64,000 nucleotides of DNA from Dyadobacter sp. Leaf189 (GTDB taxonomy: Bacteria > Bacteroidota > Bacteroidia > Cytophagales > Spirosomataceae). Each line of letters opens with the position of its first letter. The stretch's first letter is position 1. Position numbers and translations under genes: made by a program. The notes under the pieces were generated by a model that had not been told where the DNA came from, did no database searches, and worked only from the letters and a program-made list of their open reading frames with translations. Location of the stretch: the NCBI RefSeq assembly GCF_001424405.1, contig NZ_LMPS01000001.1:1733999-1797998 (forward strand), in the 5' to 3' direction. Below, piece by piece: positions 44,232 through 53,721 of the stretch.

Positions 44232-44262
44232 TTGGAAGTGCGCATTTGGCAAAATACATTTG
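44232..44262 (+). promoter_or_regulatory. Bacteroidota-type promoter for the TonB receptor gene
   Basis: TTG at 44232-44234 and TACATTTG at 44255-44262 match the -33 and -7 boxes (TAnnTTTG) with a 20-base spacing. The predicted start of transcription is near 44268, about 23 bases before the ATG at 44291. The rest of 44015-44231 shows no supported gene. Confidence 0.55.
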
Positions 44263-44290
44263 TGATTTATATTTTGTCTAAATAAGATTA

Positions 44291-46711
44291 ATGAAACTTC
44301 TTCTATCACTATCTATTTGCTTTTTCCTGTCATCTCCCTGTTTTGCCCAGTCCGGCAAGGTGAAAGGTACGGTGGCGGACATCTCGAAAAACGGGCTTCC
44401 CGGCGTTAACGTGGTTATCAAAAATACCAGTACCGGAACGCAGACGAATGAATCAGGTTATTTTGAAATAGCCAATATCAACGACGGCAGCTACGTGCTT
44501 TCCGTATCTTCCGTAGGCTTTAAAACCAAGGAAATCAGCTTTACCATTGCTCAGAACGAGGTGGACCTTGAAACCGTGACATTGTATGCCGGCGACGAGA
44601 TCCTCCGTGAAGTAGTCGTGGAAGGGGAGCGTGAAAACAAATTTTCAAGAAGCAAAACGGCTTACGTTTCCAAGTTACCGTTACGCGATTTTGAGAATAC
44701 CCAGGTTTACAGCACCATTACCAACTACCTGCTGAAATCCCAGATCGTCACCAATTTTGATGACGCTTTGAAGAATGCAACTGGCGTCGAAAATCTGTGG
44801 ACCTCTACCGGTCGCGGCGGTGACGGGGCGGGGTACTTTTCGTTGCGCGGGTTTTCTGTTCAGCCCAAGCTGGTGAACGGTCTGCCCGGACTTACGAACG
44901 GAACGATCAATCCGGCCAACATCGAGCGCATTGAAGTGCTGAAAGGACCTTCTGCCACTTTGTTTGGAAATGCAGTGAGCTCCTATGGCGGGCTGATCAA
45001 TGTGGTTACCAAAAAACCATTCGTGGGAACAGGCGGTGAGCTGTCGTTTACAACTGGCTCTTACGGTCTCAACCAGATCACAGGCGATTTCAACACTGCA
45101 TTGAGCAAAGAAAAAAACCTGTATTTCAGGCTGAATACCTCTTATGCGACCGAGCGCAGCTTTCAGGATGCAGGTTTCAGAAAATCATTTTTTGTAGCTC
45201 CCTCCCTTTCTTATAAAGTCAACAACAAGTTGTCATTCTCTTTCTACGGAGAGATTACGCAGGCTGAGCAAACAAACCCGATGTTCCTTTTCCTGAACAG
45301 AAGTGCGCCCACGGCAGCCAGAAACATCAAAGAGCTTGGCTATAACAACAAGCTTTCATTCACAAGCAATGATCTGACACTACAAAACCCGACGCAGAAT
45401 TACCGCGTTGAAATGGATTACAAACTGTCGGATCAATGGGAGTCGCAAACGCTGATCTCGAAAAGTGCTACCTCTACAAAAGGCTATTATTCCTACCTTT
45501 TTGATTTCGGTGTGTTGGGAGATAATGTATATACCCGCTATTTGAATAAACAAAATGAGTACACTGGAACCTCGGACATCCAGCAGAACTTCATCGGGGA
45601 TTTTCGTCTGGGCTCCATGCGGAACCGGGTTGTTGTTGGCCTGGACTACTTTTCGGCGATTTCCACAAGCAATGGAACAGGTTATGCATTCTACGGAAAT
45701 GTAACTCCTGACGGCGGCACCAGCGGTGATAATCCTCTGACAGAAAAGGTGGAAACCACTGCTTTCCCGCTTTCAACCGCTGCCGTAGATGCTGTATTGG
45801 CGACACAACCAGTAGCGAATGCAAAATCCCGTTACAACATTTACAGCGCCTATGCTTCGGATGTTTTGAACCTGACGAATACGCTTTCATTGATGTTAGG
45901 ACTTCGTCTGGACCATTTTGATAATGTAGGAAGTGTATCAACCTCCGAGGACGATTACAATCAGACCACGCTTTCACCAAAGTTCGGTATCCTGTTCCAG
46001 CCGGTTGCGGATAAGGTTTCAGTTTTTGCCAATTATCAAAACGGCTTCACGAATGTGGCGCCATCCCTGGTTGGAAATCCCGAAGACGGACCGCAGACGA
46101 TCAAAACTTTCAGACCGGAGCAGGCTAATCAGATTGAGTTTGGTATCAAAACCAACATCATCAAGAACAGGCTGAATGCGACGATCAGCTACTACGATAT
46201 CCGCGTAACAGATATGGTTATCACAGATCCTGCATCGCCATTCAACAAAATCCAGGGTGGCGAGATTTACAGCAAAGGATTTGAAATTGAATTGAATGCA
46301 AATCCTGCGAACGGATTGAACATCAGGGCAGGTTACAGCAACAATGACAGCAAAACCACAAAATCGGATAATTCTGAAATCCTGAATAAAAGACCACTTG
46401 ACGCGGGCTCGAAGCATACCTACAATGCGTGGGCGAACTACGAGGTACCGGGCGGAAAACTGGCGGGATTTGGTATCGGAGCGGGAATCAATGGCGCGAG
46501 TGAGCGATTTGCGATCAACTATGTTTCAACCGGCGACTTTATGCTCCCGGCATATACCGTAGCAAATGCGTCGCTCTTTTACCAGGCCGAGAACTACCGG
46601 ATCGGATTGAAGCTGAACAATGCATTTAATAAGGAGTACTATAAAGGATGGTCTACCATCGCGCCGCAAACACCGCGCGCTTTGCTTGCAAACATCACTT
46701 ACAACTTCTGA
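44291..46711 (+). CDS. TonB-dependent receptor, siderophore type (806 aa)
   Basis: Outer membrane receptor with signal peptide 1-20 (ending SPCFAQ) and a carboxypeptidase-D-like domain (VKGTVADISKNGLPGVNVVI). The plug is of siderophore-receptor style: FDDALKNATGVENLW, GYFSLRGFSVQPKLVNGLPG and NIERIEVLKGPSATLFGNAV. The barrel includes FRPEQANQIEFGIKTNI and ends PRALLANITYNF. The length is close to FhuA/FecA-type receptors and there is no SusD gene beside it. Import of a ferric siderophore or similar chelate is likely, though the ligand is unknown. No Fur box was recognised in the 416-base region upstream. It has its own promoter and terminator. Confidence 0.9.
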   Translation: MKLLLSLSICFFLSSPCFAQSGKVKGTVADISKNGLPGVNVVIKNTSTGTQTNESGYFEIANINDGSYVLSVSSVGFKTKEISFTIAQNEVDLETVTLYAGDEILREVVVEGERENKFSRSKTAYVSKLPLRDFENTQVYSTITNYLLKSQIVTNFDDALKNATGVENLWTSTGRGGDGAGYFSLRGFSVQPKLVNGLPGLTNGTINPANIERIEVLKGPSATLFGNAVSSYGGLINVVTKKPFVGTGGELSFTTGSYGLNQITGDFNTALSKEKNLYFRLNTSYATERSFQDAGFRKSFFVAPSLSYKVNNKLSFSFYGEITQAEQTNPMFLFLNRSAPTAARNIKELGYNNKLSFTSNDLTLQNPTQNYRVEMDYKLSDQWESQTLISKSATSTKGYYSYLFDFGVLGDNVYTRYLNKQNEYTGTSDIQQNFIGDFRLGSMRNRVVVGLDYFSAISTSNGTGYAFYGNVTPDGGTSGDNPLTEKVETTAFPLSTAAVDAVLATQPVANAKSRYNIYSAYASDVLNLTNTLSLMLGLRLDHFDNVGSVSTSEDDYNQTTLSPKFGILFQPVADKVSVFANYQNGFTNVAPSLVGNPEDGPQTIKTFRPEQANQIEFGIKTNIIKNRLNATISYYDIRVTDMVITDPASPFNKIQGGEIYSKGFEIELNANPANGLNIRAGYSNNDSKTTKSDNSEILNKRPLDAGSKHTYNAWANYEVPGGKLAGFGIGAGINGASERFAINYVSTGDFMLPAYTVANASLFYQAENYRIGLKLNNAFNKEYYKGWSTIAPQTPRALLANITYNF

Positions 46712-46740
46712 TAGTTTGTTTTAGAAGAAAGTACCTGTGC

Positions 46741-46775
46741 AAAAGGCCGGAGGATTTGCTCTTCCGGCCTTTTTC
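46741..46775. terminator. bidirectional intrinsic terminator
   Basis: AAAAGGCCGGA (46741-46751) and TCCGGCCTTTT (46763-46773) form an 11-base perfect stem around an 11-base loop, with T-runs on both strands. It lies 29 bases after the TonB receptor stop and 20 bases past the stop of the convergent gene, so it serves both. Confidence 0.9.
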
Positions 46776-46793
46776 TGTTTGTGTAAATCCAGG

Positions 46794-48887
46794 CTATTTG
46801 TTTGCCGGCGTCAGGTAAAAAGTTTGGCTGAAAGCGCCATTTACTGCGCTGTCCCAGGCTTCGACCCGCATCCACTTTCTTCCTTTAAGACTGGGCCGCA
46901 ACTGGAATTGCTGTTCGCCGAAAGCTTTGGTCTTTGAAAGGTCTGTTTTCTCGCGGTATACATTTTCACCGTCACCCGAAATGATCTCCACGAAGTTCAT
47001 CGGGAAAGTCCAGCTCAGCTTCAAGCTTACACTGGCAGTCCCGTCTGCATTCAGCGCGAGCGTTTCTCCGGACAGCTTTCCATTTACCTTTAATTCATGC
47101 ATCAATACCTCGCCGGTCGAACTGAAAAATTTGCCGCCCCGCATTGCCTCTGTGACGGATTTCCAGCCTCCTTCGTATTTCGGCAGCTGGTCGAGCATGA
47201 GGTAGTTGACATTCATGTGCGCGTACATTTCGTTTTCCTGTGTGATGGTAAATAGGTCGGCCTCGGCGATGACCGTTTTTTTCTCACCCCAGTTGTTCAT
47301 GTCATCCAGCAAGTCGAGCACGCGGTTTCCGAGGCGGGGCTGGGAGAGATCGGCGGGCATTGCTTTCCAGGCTGCGCCCATGAAGCGGTCGGATTTAAAG
47401 AATGCTTCGTGGTTGTAAATGTCGGGCGTGTTCACCGAGCCTTTGGTCCTGGCATGCGCGGTCCAGGCCAGTCCCTGTTCTTCCTGCAACAATCTCAGCA
47501 TATCCTCTTTATCACCCACGTGGTACACCTTGCCAAAACCAGGTTTGTCTTCTACAAAAGCCTGGTCCTTCTTACGTGACATGATCCAGTAAACAGGTTT
47601 TGGGAAGAGCTGCATCCAGTGCCCGCCAAAGAATTCGTTGGGCTCTTCGCCCGGCATGAGTAGGAATTCATTGTCTGAGAGTCTTTTACATTGCGTAAAA
47701 AGCGCCTGCAATTCCTTCAACCTGACCGAATCGGGACCTTTCGGGTGAGCGGTATAATGGAACTCGCCGAGATGTACCATATCCACACCGAGGTTTTTGA
47801 ATACTTCCACGAACTCTGGCTTTTCGGGCACAGGCTTGCCAGCCAGCACCACATTCATGATAAACTCATTGTGAAAATGACTTGACATGGTTTTGAAGCC
47901 GGGCAGTTTTACATATTGATCTGCATTGGTGAATTTCTTTACCGCCCCGATCGCTTCACTACCGCCCGCGTCACTGAGCAGGCAGAAGAAATTCAGTCGC
48001 TGCGCTGTTCCCGGCGGCGCATTGAACCAGGGAACAAAGCGGCGGTCGCCTTCCAGTTCCTGCCGGATCCCGATCCCATATCCGTCCGGCATGTTCCGGT
48101 AACCTTTCCCGTGCCAGATGAATTTGAGATTAAAAGCTTCATCCAGCGGATAAAAATACTGGTGCGGCGCGGGGAAGATAGCCAAAGCCCCGCCTTCGCC
48201 CTGCGCGGCGATCGTGCGGTATTTTACGGCAAGATTCCGGGCCGAATCACTGAACTGAACCGCTGCGGTTTCAATCTGATTGCCGGTATTAGTCCAAAAG
48301 AGCTTTTTCCATTTGTCCGTTCTGCTGATCAGTCCGGCATCGTAGACAATAGCCGAAGCTTTTGCGCTGGTGGACATGACAGCTGCGACATTGAAGAGCG
48401 GACTTCCATTGTAAAAAGTCACTTCCAAAACACCCGCAAACCGGTCGGCAGAAAGATTTCCGATGGTTACTACGGTGCGGCTACCTATACTTTTAACCGA
48501 GATACCTGACTTTTTAAGTACGACCGGAAAAGTTTGAAATGGCCGCGAGGGTACTTTGTCGAAGAAGATATTCCATCCGTTCTGCGACATCAGATCGCGC
48601 TTTCCGACAGTCAGCAGAAATGCGGCATCAAGATCTTCCGACACTGTTACCGGCGCAGCTTTGGTGCCCAGTGCAATGCGTTTGAGAAGCGGACGGCCAG
48701 CCGAAAGGTCGAACTGCACCATTCCGTATTTCCCTTCGCCAGTCGGCCAGGCGATCTCAACCAGCTCTTTGTTGGAAGTAATTGTGGCTTCTCCTTTTTG
48801 GTCAAAATGCCGGGTATCGGGTTTAATCTGTGCCTGTACAATCCCCATGGATAAGTGCACAAGCAGAAGAATGGCTTTTAATTTCAT
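46794..48887 (-). CDS. secreted protein with PHP/CehA-like metallohydrolase domain (697 aa)
   Basis: The start is set at the ATG at 48887 (MKLKAILLLVHLSMG), which gives a clean signal peptide; an ATG at 48908 would add seven residues. The N-terminal ~300 residues are beta-rich and may bind carbohydrate (TFYNGSPLFNVAAVMST). The second half has histidine and acidic motifs of a PHP-like domain: MVHLGEFHYTAHP, FLLMPGEEPNEFFGGHW and GLAWTAHARTKGS. A C-terminal beta domain ends the protein. Family members are often annotated as CehA/McbA-type hydrolases, but their substrates are mostly unknown. It is transcribed alone, convergent with the TonB receptor gene. Confidence 0.6.
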   Translation of the reverse strand: MKLKAILLLVHLSMGIVQAQIKPDTRHFDQKGEATITSNKELVEIAWPTGEGKYGMVQFDLSAGRPLLKRIALGTKAAPVTVSEDLDAAFLLTVGKRDLMSQNGWNIFFDKVPSRPFQTFPVVLKKSGISVKSIGSRTVVTIGNLSADRFAGVLEVTFYNGSPLFNVAAVMSTSAKASAIVYDAGLISRTDKWKKLFWTNTGNQIETAAVQFSDSARNLAVKYRTIAAQGEGGALAIFPAPHQYFYPLDEAFNLKFIWHGKGYRNMPDGYGIGIRQELEGDRRFVPWFNAPPGTAQRLNFFCLLSDAGGSEAIGAVKKFTNADQYVKLPGFKTMSSHFHNEFIMNVVLAGKPVPEKPEFVEVFKNLGVDMVHLGEFHYTAHPKGPDSVRLKELQALFTQCKRLSDNEFLLMPGEEPNEFFGGHWMQLFPKPVYWIMSRKKDQAFVEDKPGFGKVYHVGDKEDMLRLLQEEQGLAWTAHARTKGSVNTPDIYNHEAFFKSDRFMGAAWKAMPADLSQPRLGNRVLDLLDDMNNWGEKKTVIAEADLFTITQENEMYAHMNVNYLMLDQLPKYEGGWKSVTEAMRGGKFFSSTGEVLMHELKVNGKLSGETLALNADGTASVSLKLSWTFPMNFVEIISGDGENVYREKTDLSKTKAFGEQQFQLRPSLKGRKWMRVEAWDSAVNGAFSQTFYLTPANK

Positions 48888-48962
48888 AGTTGGTTTTGGC
48901 TGTTGCATTCATATCAGTATAGCCACACTTGAATATAATCTACCGACCATTTTGTTATTTTC

Positions 48963-48976
48963 GTTCGAAATCGAAC
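48963..48976. promoter_or_regulatory. inverted repeat GTTCGA-AA-TCGAAC
   Basis: Two perfect 6-base arms separated by AA lie between the divergent PHP-like gene (start 48887) and the padR gene (start 49091). The position suits an operator for either. PadR proteins often control their own promoter, but the sequence alone does not tie this site to it. Confidence 0.35.
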
Positions 48977-49090
48977 ACACTGCTACCTGGGATTTCGTTT
49001 TCATTAAGTTGTAAAACAGGTATTTATGGAAAATAGCTGCTCCGGTACAGTTATTTAACCGACATTATCGGAATAAATCAAATTGCGTTT

Positions 49091-49429
49091 ATGAAGCGTG
49101 TGTTTCTGGGAGAATTTGAAGAGGTAGTGTTGCTGACCGTCGCCATACTGGGCGAGAATGCCTATGCAGTAACCGTGACTCAGGAGCTCGAACGTAAAAC
49201 GGGCAGACTGGTCGGATTCAGTTCCGTCCACACAACCTTGCAGCGCATGGAGCAAAAGGGTTACCTGACTTCTGTCATGGGCGGGGCTACTGCTGAGCGG
49301 GGCGGACGCCGCAAGCGCTTTTTTGTAGTTACGGCACTTGGGCAAAAAGTACTGCTGGAAGTAAAGCAAGTTCGTGACGATCTGTGGAATGCATTGCCGC
49401 AATCCGGATTCCAATTATCAAAAGGGTAG
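49091..49429 (+). CDS. PadR-family transcriptional regulator (112 aa)
   Basis: Small winged-helix repressor. It begins FLGEFEEVVLLTVAILGENAYAV, the conserved N-terminal helix. It continues with VTQELERKTGRLVGFSSVHTTLQRMEQKGYL (recognition helix and turn), GRRKRFFVVTALG (the wing) and a short C-terminal helix for dimerisation. Its TAG stop is directly followed by the ATG of the permease gene, so the two are translationally coupled. In Bacteroidota this pair is common, and the repressor is thought to control the permease. Confidence 0.93.
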   Translation: MKRVFLGEFEEVVLLTVAILGENAYAVTVTQELERKTGRLVGFSSVHTTLQRMEQKGYLTSVMGGATAERGGRRKRFFVVTALGQKVLLEVKQVRDDLWNALPQSGFQLSKG

Positions 49430-52063
49430 ATGAAAAAGATGAACCCGCCACATTGGGCCGCCAGGCTTCTGGCCCGCTTCGCTGACCCGAACACTTCCGA
49501 GGAAGTACAGGGCGATTTGCTCGAAATGTATGATCACTGGGTGCAAACCGTGGGTGTAGCACGTGCCAGGCGACACTACATTTTGAATGTATTTAAACTG
49601 CTGCGCCCTTTTGCAAGGGACAAGAAGTCGCGCGAATATTCCAAAACCTATTTAGCCAGTCCAGCCATGATCCGTAACTACTTCAAAGTCGCATTAAGAA
49701 ACCTCACCAAAAACAAAGGATATTCTTTCATCAACATCGGCGGGCTCGCTGCCGGAATGGCTGTTGCCATGCTGATCGGGCTCTGGATCCATGATGAATT
49801 TTCATTCAATAAATACCATCAAAACTATGACAGGGTAGCCAAAGTCATGCAGACAGTAACGGCAGATGGTACCAAACATTACGGTGAATACATGCCTGCT
49901 CCACTCGGGAACGAACTTCGTACGCACTATGGCGCCGACTTCAGATACATTGTTATGTCGTCATTTTCCGGGGAGCATATCGTCGCGAATGGGGAAAAGA
50001 AATTCACCAGAAAAGGCACTTATATGAGCGAGGAAGCGCCTGAATTATTCTCACTGAAAATGCTCAGCGGAACGAGGTCGGGCCTGGATGAACCTTACTC
50101 GATCATGTTGTCGGAGAGTGTGGCAAAGGTTCTTTTCGGGAATGCAAATCCAGTGGGTAAAATCGTGAGACTTGATAATGCGATGAACCTGAAAGTGACG
50201 GGTGTTTATGAAGATCTTCCTTATAATACAGAATTTCGCGACCTGACTTTCATTGCACCCTGGGACTTGTATGTGGCAACGCAAAGCTGGGTTAAATCTG
50301 CGCTGGACAATGCGGAATGGGATAATAATTCGTGGCAGATACTGGCGCAGCTCAGCCCCAAGGCCGATATGGCTCAGGTATCTGAAAAGATCAGGCACAT
50401 CAAGCTCAAACACTCGCCGCAGACGGCTTACCTCAAACCGGAGGTGTTCCTGCATCCGATGGAAAAGTGGCACCTGTATTCCGGCTGGGATTCATCGGGC
50501 AATATCAATGCACGCATTCAGTACGTATGGTTATTTGGTATAATCGGAACATTTGTACTGCTGCTGGCTTCCATTAATTTTATGAATCTGAGTACAGCCC
50601 GATCCGAAAAGCGGGCGAAGGAAGTGGGTATCCGCAAAGCAATCGGTTCTCTGCGCGGCCAGCTTATCGGTCAGTTCCTAAGTGAGTCTTTGCTTGTGGT
50701 CGCCTGCGCATTCGTGCTTTCCATTGCGCTGGTTGTGCTGCTGCTTCCCGCATTCAATGTACTGGCCGACAAGCAGATTGATTTCCTGTGGACAAACCCA
50801 TTGTTCTGGTTTGCCGGCATTGCGTTTTGTCTCATCACCGGTGTGATATCCGGGAGTTATCCCGCCCTTTACCTCTCTTCTTTTCAGCCCGTGAAAGTAT
50901 TGAAGGGCACCTTCTCCCTGGGACGTTTTGCCGCTGTTCCGCGTAAGGTGCTGGTTGTCCTGCAATTCACTGTATCTATTACCCTGATTATCGGTACGAT
51001 CATCGTATACAGACAAATCCAGCATGCTAAAAACCGTCCGATCGGCTATGATCGTAACGGTCTGATCACGGTCAATATCAACACACCAGAACTTTACAAT
51101 CAGTACAATGTATTAAGAGGGAGTTTGCTGGAAACAGGGGCCGCTGTGGAAATGTCCACGTCATCGACGGCACCCACTCAAAACAGCTCCAATAATGGCG
51201 GATTTGAATGGGAGGGTAAAGACCCGAATTTTAAGGACAACTTTTGCACGGTAGGCGTAACGCACGATTTTGGTAAAACAGTCGGCTGGCAGTTTGTCGG
51301 GGGAAGGGATTTTTCCAGATCATTTTCAACGGACTCAACAGGCATGGTTATGAATGAAGCCGCATTGAAATATATGGGCTACAAGCAACCTGCGGAGATG
51401 ATCGGGAAGTACATGAAATGGAATGGAGTAACCTACACTGTCGTCGGTGTGATTAAAGATATGTTGATGGATTCTCCCTTTGAACCGGTGAGGCCCGCGC
51501 TTTTTATGGTTAACTATGGCTGGGCGAATGTGATCAACATCAAGCTTAATCCGGCTATGTCAGCGCGGGAGTCGCTGGACAAGATCGAAAGTGTTTTTCA
51601 GAAGCTTAGTCCGGGAAGTCCGTTCGATTTCAAGTTTGCAGACCAGCAATTTGCTACCAAGTTTTCCACAGAAGAACGCATTGCCAGACTTGCTTCCGTA
51701 TTTGCTGCACTGGCGGTAATGATCAGTTGCCTGGGCTTATTTGGACTTGCCTCCTTTACTGCCGAGCAGCGTACCAAGGAGATCGGTATCCGGAAAGTAT
51801 TAGGCGCTACGGTACCGAACCTGTGGGCTCTTTTATCAAAAGATTTTGTGTTGCTGGTGATTGTTTCCTGTGCGATCTCGATTCCGCTTGCCTGGTATTT
51901 TCTGAATAACTGGCTGCTTTCTTACCAGTACCGTACCGAAATCTCCTGGTGGATTTTTGCAGTGTCCACGTTGGGCGCACTGGTGATTACGCTGCTCACC
52001 GTCAGCTACCAGGCAATCCGCGCCGCATTGCTGGATCCGGTGAAGTCTTTAAAAACAGAGTAG
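49430..52063 (+). CDS. MacB/FtsX-type ABC transporter permease with PadR-linked N-terminal domain (877 aa)
   Basis: The N-terminal cytoplasmic segment (residues 1-75; HWAARLLARFADPNTSEEVQGDLLEMYDHW) is the prefix domain seen in permeases coupled to PadR genes. Two MacB_PCD/FtsX modules follow. The first has a helix near 100-120 (INIGGLAAGMAVAMLIGLWI), a periplasmic domain, and helices from ~365 (IGTFVLLLASINFMNLSTAR, with SEKRAKEVGIRKAIG). The second repeats this with RKVLVVLQFTVSITLIIGTIIV and EQRTKEIGIRKVLGATV. No ATPase gene is adjacent, so its energy partner is encoded elsewhere. The likely role is mechanotransmission-type export or stress response. Confidence 0.93.
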   Translation: MKKMNPPHWAARLLARFADPNTSEEVQGDLLEMYDHWVQTVGVARARRHYILNVFKLLRPFARDKKSREYSKTYLASPAMIRNYFKVALRNLTKNKGYSFINIGGLAAGMAVAMLIGLWIHDEFSFNKYHQNYDRVAKVMQTVTADGTKHYGEYMPAPLGNELRTHYGADFRYIVMSSFSGEHIVANGEKKFTRKGTYMSEEAPELFSLKMLSGTRSGLDEPYSIMLSESVAKVLFGNANPVGKIVRLDNAMNLKVTGVYEDLPYNTEFRDLTFIAPWDLYVATQSWVKSALDNAEWDNNSWQILAQLSPKADMAQVSEKIRHIKLKHSPQTAYLKPEVFLHPMEKWHLYSGWDSSGNINARIQYVWLFGIIGTFVLLLASINFMNLSTARSEKRAKEVGIRKAIGSLRGQLIGQFLSESLLVVACAFVLSIALVVLLLPAFNVLADKQIDFLWTNPLFWFAGIAFCLITGVISGSYPALYLSSFQPVKVLKGTFSLGRFAAVPRKVLVVLQFTVSITLIIGTIIVYRQIQHAKNRPIGYDRNGLITVNINTPELYNQYNVLRGSLLETGAAVEMSTSSTAPTQNSSNNGGFEWEGKDPNFKDNFCTVGVTHDFGKTVGWQFVGGRDFSRSFSTDSTGMVMNEAALKYMGYKQPAEMIGKYMKWNGVTYTVVGVIKDMLMDSPFEPVRPALFMVNYGWANVINIKLNPAMSARESLDKIESVFQKLSPGSPFDFKFADQQFATKFSTEERIARLASVFAALAVMISCLGLFGLASFTAEQRTKEIGIRKVLGATVPNLWALLSKDFVLLVIVSCAISIPLAWYFLNNWLLSYQYRTEISWWIFAVSTLGALVITLLTVSYQAIRAALLDPVKSLKTE

Positions 52064-52139
52064 GGGTTTACGACCCAACTTTGGCATGATTTTACTTAGC
52101 TGACGCATCGTTCAAATCACTTTGTATCTGCTATCGATT

Positions 52140-53621
52140 ATGTTGTTTTTAAGGAGTTTGCGACTAAACGTACTGGTATCCTGCTTTTTCATTCCGGCTG
52201 CGGCCTGCATTGCCCAGGAAGCAGGGCAGGAGCAGTTCGACAAAAAGATTATCGCCAAAGGCACTTCCGATCCGTGGGAAATCGTGTTCGGTCTCGACCA
52301 GCATCTTTGGGTTACCGAATCAAAAGATTACCGTGTGCTCCGGATTGATCCTGCAAGCGGGAACAAGGAGGTACTTATTGACCTCAGCACCGCGAAGACT
52401 TTCCCCAACTACGATAAGCTGAGCGATTCCATTGACGGCGGAAAACCCCTGCCGCAGGGTGGCTTAATGGGAATGGCGCTGCATCCGATGCTTTTGAAAG
52501 GCAAGCCATTCGTTTACCTCGCGTTTGTCTATGATTTTGAGGGTAAAGACAGGCCCGGCGACGGCCAGGACCCGAAAGACCACGGCTATCATTATAAAAC
52601 AAAAATCGTCCGCTGCACTTACGATCAGCAAACCCAGAAGCTTCAAAATCCGGAGACGATTTGCGATGTGATCCCGGGTAGCAATGACCATAACGGAGGC
52701 AGGTTGCTGATTTCGGCTGTAAACGGAAAGAGCTACCTCTTTTATTCTGTCGGGGATATGGGCGCCGGACAGTTTAAGAATGCAGAACGGACCAATCACG
52801 CCCAGGATCCGGCTATTTATGAGGGTAAAATGCTGCGTTTTAACACAGAACCCGATCAGGATAGCAAAAAGGATGAAGCCTGGATCCCAAACGACAATCC
52901 GTTTAACCGCAGGAGCAGACAGAATGCAGTTTGGTCGATAGGGCACCGGAACCCGCAAGGCCTGGATATGATGGAAATCAATGGGCAGCCGGTGATTTAT
53001 TCCTCCGAGCACGGACCGTTTTCCGACGATGAGATCAATATCATCAAAGCTGGCAGAAATTACGGGCACCCGCTGGTGATTGGTTATGCCGATGGGAACT
53101 ACAACGGACTTTCTGCGGGTGTTACCGATAAGGACAACCTGCCTGGCAAATGGAACACTACTTACCCGTACATCGAAAACGAGCAGGCGAATGCCGGAAA
53201 GCTCAAAAACTTCGAACCGCCGGTTAAAAGCTTTTTTGCAACTGAAAACAAGCTGCTGCTTGCATTTGCGGATACGATCCGGGCAGGCAAAAAGAGCCCC
53301 GACTGGCCGTCGCTGGCACCCTCGGGAATTGCCGCGTACACTTCCAACGCTATTCCGGGCTGGAAGAACTCGCTCCTGATTACCTCACTTAAAAAAGGCA
53401 AAATCGTGCGTTTGAAACTGAATGCGGCAGGTACCGGAGTTGAAGAAGAAAGAGAGTATTTTATGAATAAAGTAAGATACCGCGACGTGGCAGTTTCAGC
53501 AGACGGAACGAAAATCTATGTGGTAACGGACAAGTCCGCAGTAACCTCGGGCCCGTCAGGAGAGAATCCGGAAGAATCGGCGGAGCAGGGAGCGATTATT
53601 GAATTTACCTATAAGCCGTAA
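52140..53621 (+). CDS. PQQ-dependent sugar dehydrogenase / glucose-sorbosone dehydrogenase family (493 aa)
   Basis: Secreted six-bladed beta-propeller oxidoreductase. The start is the ATG at 52140; the open frame reaches back to a TTG at 52122. A signal peptide ends near ACIAQ. Family motifs are IVFGLDQHLWVTESKDYRV, GGLMGMALHPMLLKGKPFVY, DHNGGRLLISAVNGKSYLFY, GHRNPQGLDMMEINGQPVIY and SEHGPFSDDEINIIKAGRNYGHP. These fit the soluble glucose dehydrogenase/Asd type that oxidises aldoses or similar compounds in the periplasm with PQQ. Both PQQ use and substrate are inferred from the family; no PQQ synthesis genes are in the window. Confidence 0.85.
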   Translation: MLFLRSLRLNVLVSCFFIPAAACIAQEAGQEQFDKKIIAKGTSDPWEIVFGLDQHLWVTESKDYRVLRIDPASGNKEVLIDLSTAKTFPNYDKLSDSIDGGKPLPQGGLMGMALHPMLLKGKPFVYLAFVYDFEGKDRPGDGQDPKDHGYHYKTKIVRCTYDQQTQKLQNPETICDVIPGSNDHNGGRLLISAVNGKSYLFYSVGDMGAGQFKNAERTNHAQDPAIYEGKMLRFNTEPDQDSKKDEAWIPNDNPFNRRSRQNAVWSIGHRNPQGLDMMEINGQPVIYSSEHGPFSDDEINIIKAGRNYGHPLVIGYADGNYNGLSAGVTDKDNLPGKWNTTYPYIENEQANAGKLKNFEPPVKSFFATENKLLLAFADTIRAGKKSPDWPSLAPSGIAAYTSNAIPGWKNSLLITSLKKGKIVRLKLNAAGTGVEEEREYFMNKVRYRDVAVSADGTKIYVVTDKSAVTSGPSGENPEESAEQGAIIEFTYKP

Positions 53622-53721
53622 ACGCCGGAATTCGGTTTTGCACTATTTCGGATTGTTATTAAGTGGCTTGCTATTTGCCTGACGATGAGATAGCATTGCG
53701 CAGTCAACAATTAATATCGTT

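Noticed and set aside
44060-44245. Minus-strand open frame of 61 codons in the 416-base intergenic region
   Set aside because: No homology that I recognise, no promoter, and it overlaps the TonB receptor promoter region. Composition does not differ from non-coding DNA.
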